Assembly (NCBI GenBank): GCA_028583605.1
Contig: CM053326.1
Location: 35,930,931 to 35,994,930, forward strand
Length of the DNA stretch: 64,000 nucleotides
Source: Dastarcus helophoroides
Lineage: Eukaryota > Arthropoda > Insecta > Coleoptera > Bothrideridae
Direction of reading: 5' to 3'
The position numbers were made by a program, and so were the translations under genes. Positions 62,464 to 64,000 of the stretch are shown here, one piece after another. The notes under the pieces are model-generated. The model was not told where the DNA came from and ran no database searches. It saw only the letters and a program-made list of their open reading frames with translations. The stretch's first letter is position 1; the number at the start of each line of letters is the position of its first letter.

Positions 62464-62930
62464 TACTTAGTACTAGCTGGCGCTGGCGAACTTCGTACCG
62501 CCTCAGAATTAATATTGTGTCAACTTATTAATCGAATTAAATTTTATATTAAAATATTTAATGCCCACGCACATAACATTTGTCGCTTCGCGACAAAGCC
62601 CTGTGTCCGTTTTCGTGTGAATTCTACGCGAAAAACCGTTAAAAATGGGCCCTAATTAAAAGAGATACACTGCCATCTACTGGAAACTGGTTACACCTCA
62701 TTTACGGTTAGTGTAGATTGCGATATGTTTATCTCATGTTACTGTTATGAATCATAGATGGTGCTGCACACGATTTCCTTATAAAATATTTTTTCGTGAA
62801 TATTTTCAATATTTTTGTCTTTATCATACTATTTGAGGCAGAGACAAATCCAACAAAGCAAAGATCATAAAAATCCGCCCAGCCATCCTGGAGTTATAAA
62901 TGATATAAGGAACACGACTTTGTTTTGCAT
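62464..62930. repeat. interspersed repeat with GCGAACTTCGTACCGCC end
   Basis: Starts ACTAGCTGGCGCTGGCGAAC and ends near CCGCCCAGCCATCCTGGAGT. These two phrases are common at the ends of an abundant insect repeat type by memory, whose class I do not want to name. No coding capacity. Confidence 0.4.
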
Positions 62931-63062
62931 ATGTTACGGCTAAAATGGATACTTGGTTAGTTTTGAAAATAACCAATTTGTTTTCAAAATAACTAACGAA
63001 GCTGCTATTTTGAAGGAATCAGCCGTTTCCAGCAAAATAGCAGATAATCAGTTGATAGTTTA

Positions 63063-64000
63063 CAGTGGCGGCTGGTAGCCAAAACTAATAGGGGTGCTGC
63101 GACAATGTTTAAGCGTTTTAAAATTTTTAAGGTTTCGACTGAAAATCTCGACATTTTCAAAACGTTGCTTTTCGAAAACTTTAGATTTCCTGACAATGAA
63201 AACTTTTGATAATGTCACGTTTTTTGAAAGGTTTCAGATTTCTTTCCAAATTTCGACTGTATTGCAAAATTTAATTTTTACCATTTGAAAATTCTTTTTT
63301 TTTTGAAAATGTAAATTTTTTCAAAACTTTTGACTTTAATTTTCTAACTTTATCTTTGTTTGTAATTTTTTTTGGAAAATTATAATTTTTTTATTGAAAA
63401 TTTCGATTCTTAGTAATTTCATCTGGTTTTTATTTAAATGTCAACTATTTTTCAAAATTTGGACTTTTTTTGCAAAGTTTGGATTATTTTTTGATTTAAT
63501 TTTTATTGAAAATTTCCCTACTTCTTAATTTTCGAAATTCTTTCAAAATTTCCATTTTTTTGAAAATTTTGAAATTTATGAAATGTTTGACTTTTTTTTT
63601 CAAAACTAATTTTTTTCATCTAAAATTTCAACTTTTTAAAAAAATTTTCTATTGTGATTCAAAATTTTAGCTACCAAAAATTTAAACTTTTTCCAAAATT
63701 TTAACTTCTCAATATTTCGATTTTTGAAAACCTCGATCTATCTGATAATTTTCACATGTTTTCAATATTCCGGTTTCGAAAATTTTGATTTTTATTGAAA
63801 AGTTAAGTGAAAATTTCCCAACTATTCAAAATTTAAACTTTTTTAAAATTTCAAATTATTTCGTAAATTCGATAAAAATTCTCAAATCTTGATATTTTTT
63901 TAATTTCGACTTTTTCTTTTTGAAAATTTCTTCTTTTCCAAAATTTTGATTTCTTTTAGACATTTGAAAGATTTTGAAAATGTTTGCCTTGTCAACAAAT
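63063..64000. mobile_element. hAT left end of the 5138-6358 family, then degenerate repeats
   Basis: CAGTGGCGGCTGGTAGCC at 63063 matches the terminal repeat of the 5138-6358 hAT (CAGTGGCGGCTGGTGCTA). The right end is not in the window, so the target duplication (would be ATAGTTTA) cannot be checked. 63110-64000 is T-rich degenerate TCGAAATTT sequence. Confidence 0.55.

Overview
The window is metazoan nuclear DNA, most likely from an insect. It is AT-rich, with canonical GT-AG introns, and carries mariner, hAT, piggyBac, Penelope and several LINE families. Nothing prokaryotic or plasmid-like is present. The only host gene I can assemble is on the minus strand, from 60945 (or 61077) down to 10070. 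It is a full-length ABC transporter of the ABCC10/MRP7 type, with 17 coding exons totalling about 4.7 kb spread over 51 kb. Splice phases agree across every junction except exon 11, which lacks one T relative to the frame demanded by both neighbouring exons and by the family.

The introns are where the rest of the sequence lies. Intron 16 (10301-18889) has interleaved foldback repeats, a dead mariner and long GTCGAAATTT-type degenerate repeats. Intron 15 (19134-29262) has a LOA/R1-like LINE with an intact ORF2, a 300-bp palindrome and a kilobase-scale tandem duplication. Intron 13 (29893-38734) has a solo LTR and a large TCGAAATTTCGA array split by another LINE. Intron 7 (41340-48495) has a 6.5-kb hAT-bracketed block containing a LINE fragment and a 150-bp satellite, plus a piggyBac MITE. 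Intron 3 (50774-57874) is almost entirely one degraded hAT (51051-57690), into which a Penelope-like element with a GIY-YIG domain has inserted.

Downstream of the gene, 1-9.3 kb is a nest. A minus-strand LINE (element A) is broken by a plus-strand LINE (element B) and by an internally deleted hAT with a perfect 8-bp target duplication. Its ORF1 is further broken by a segment whose inverted copy begins the window.

Upstream of the gene, a short plus-strand open exon (61178-61231) ends in a consensus donor and may be the first exon of a divergently transcribed neighbour sharing the promoter. The remainder to 64 kb is repeat ends. I found no RNA genes, CRISPR arrays or defence-type system. The unusual material is the repeat biology and the single-base lesion in ABCC10. 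All splice sites and element ends were read by eye; no alignment or database search was run.
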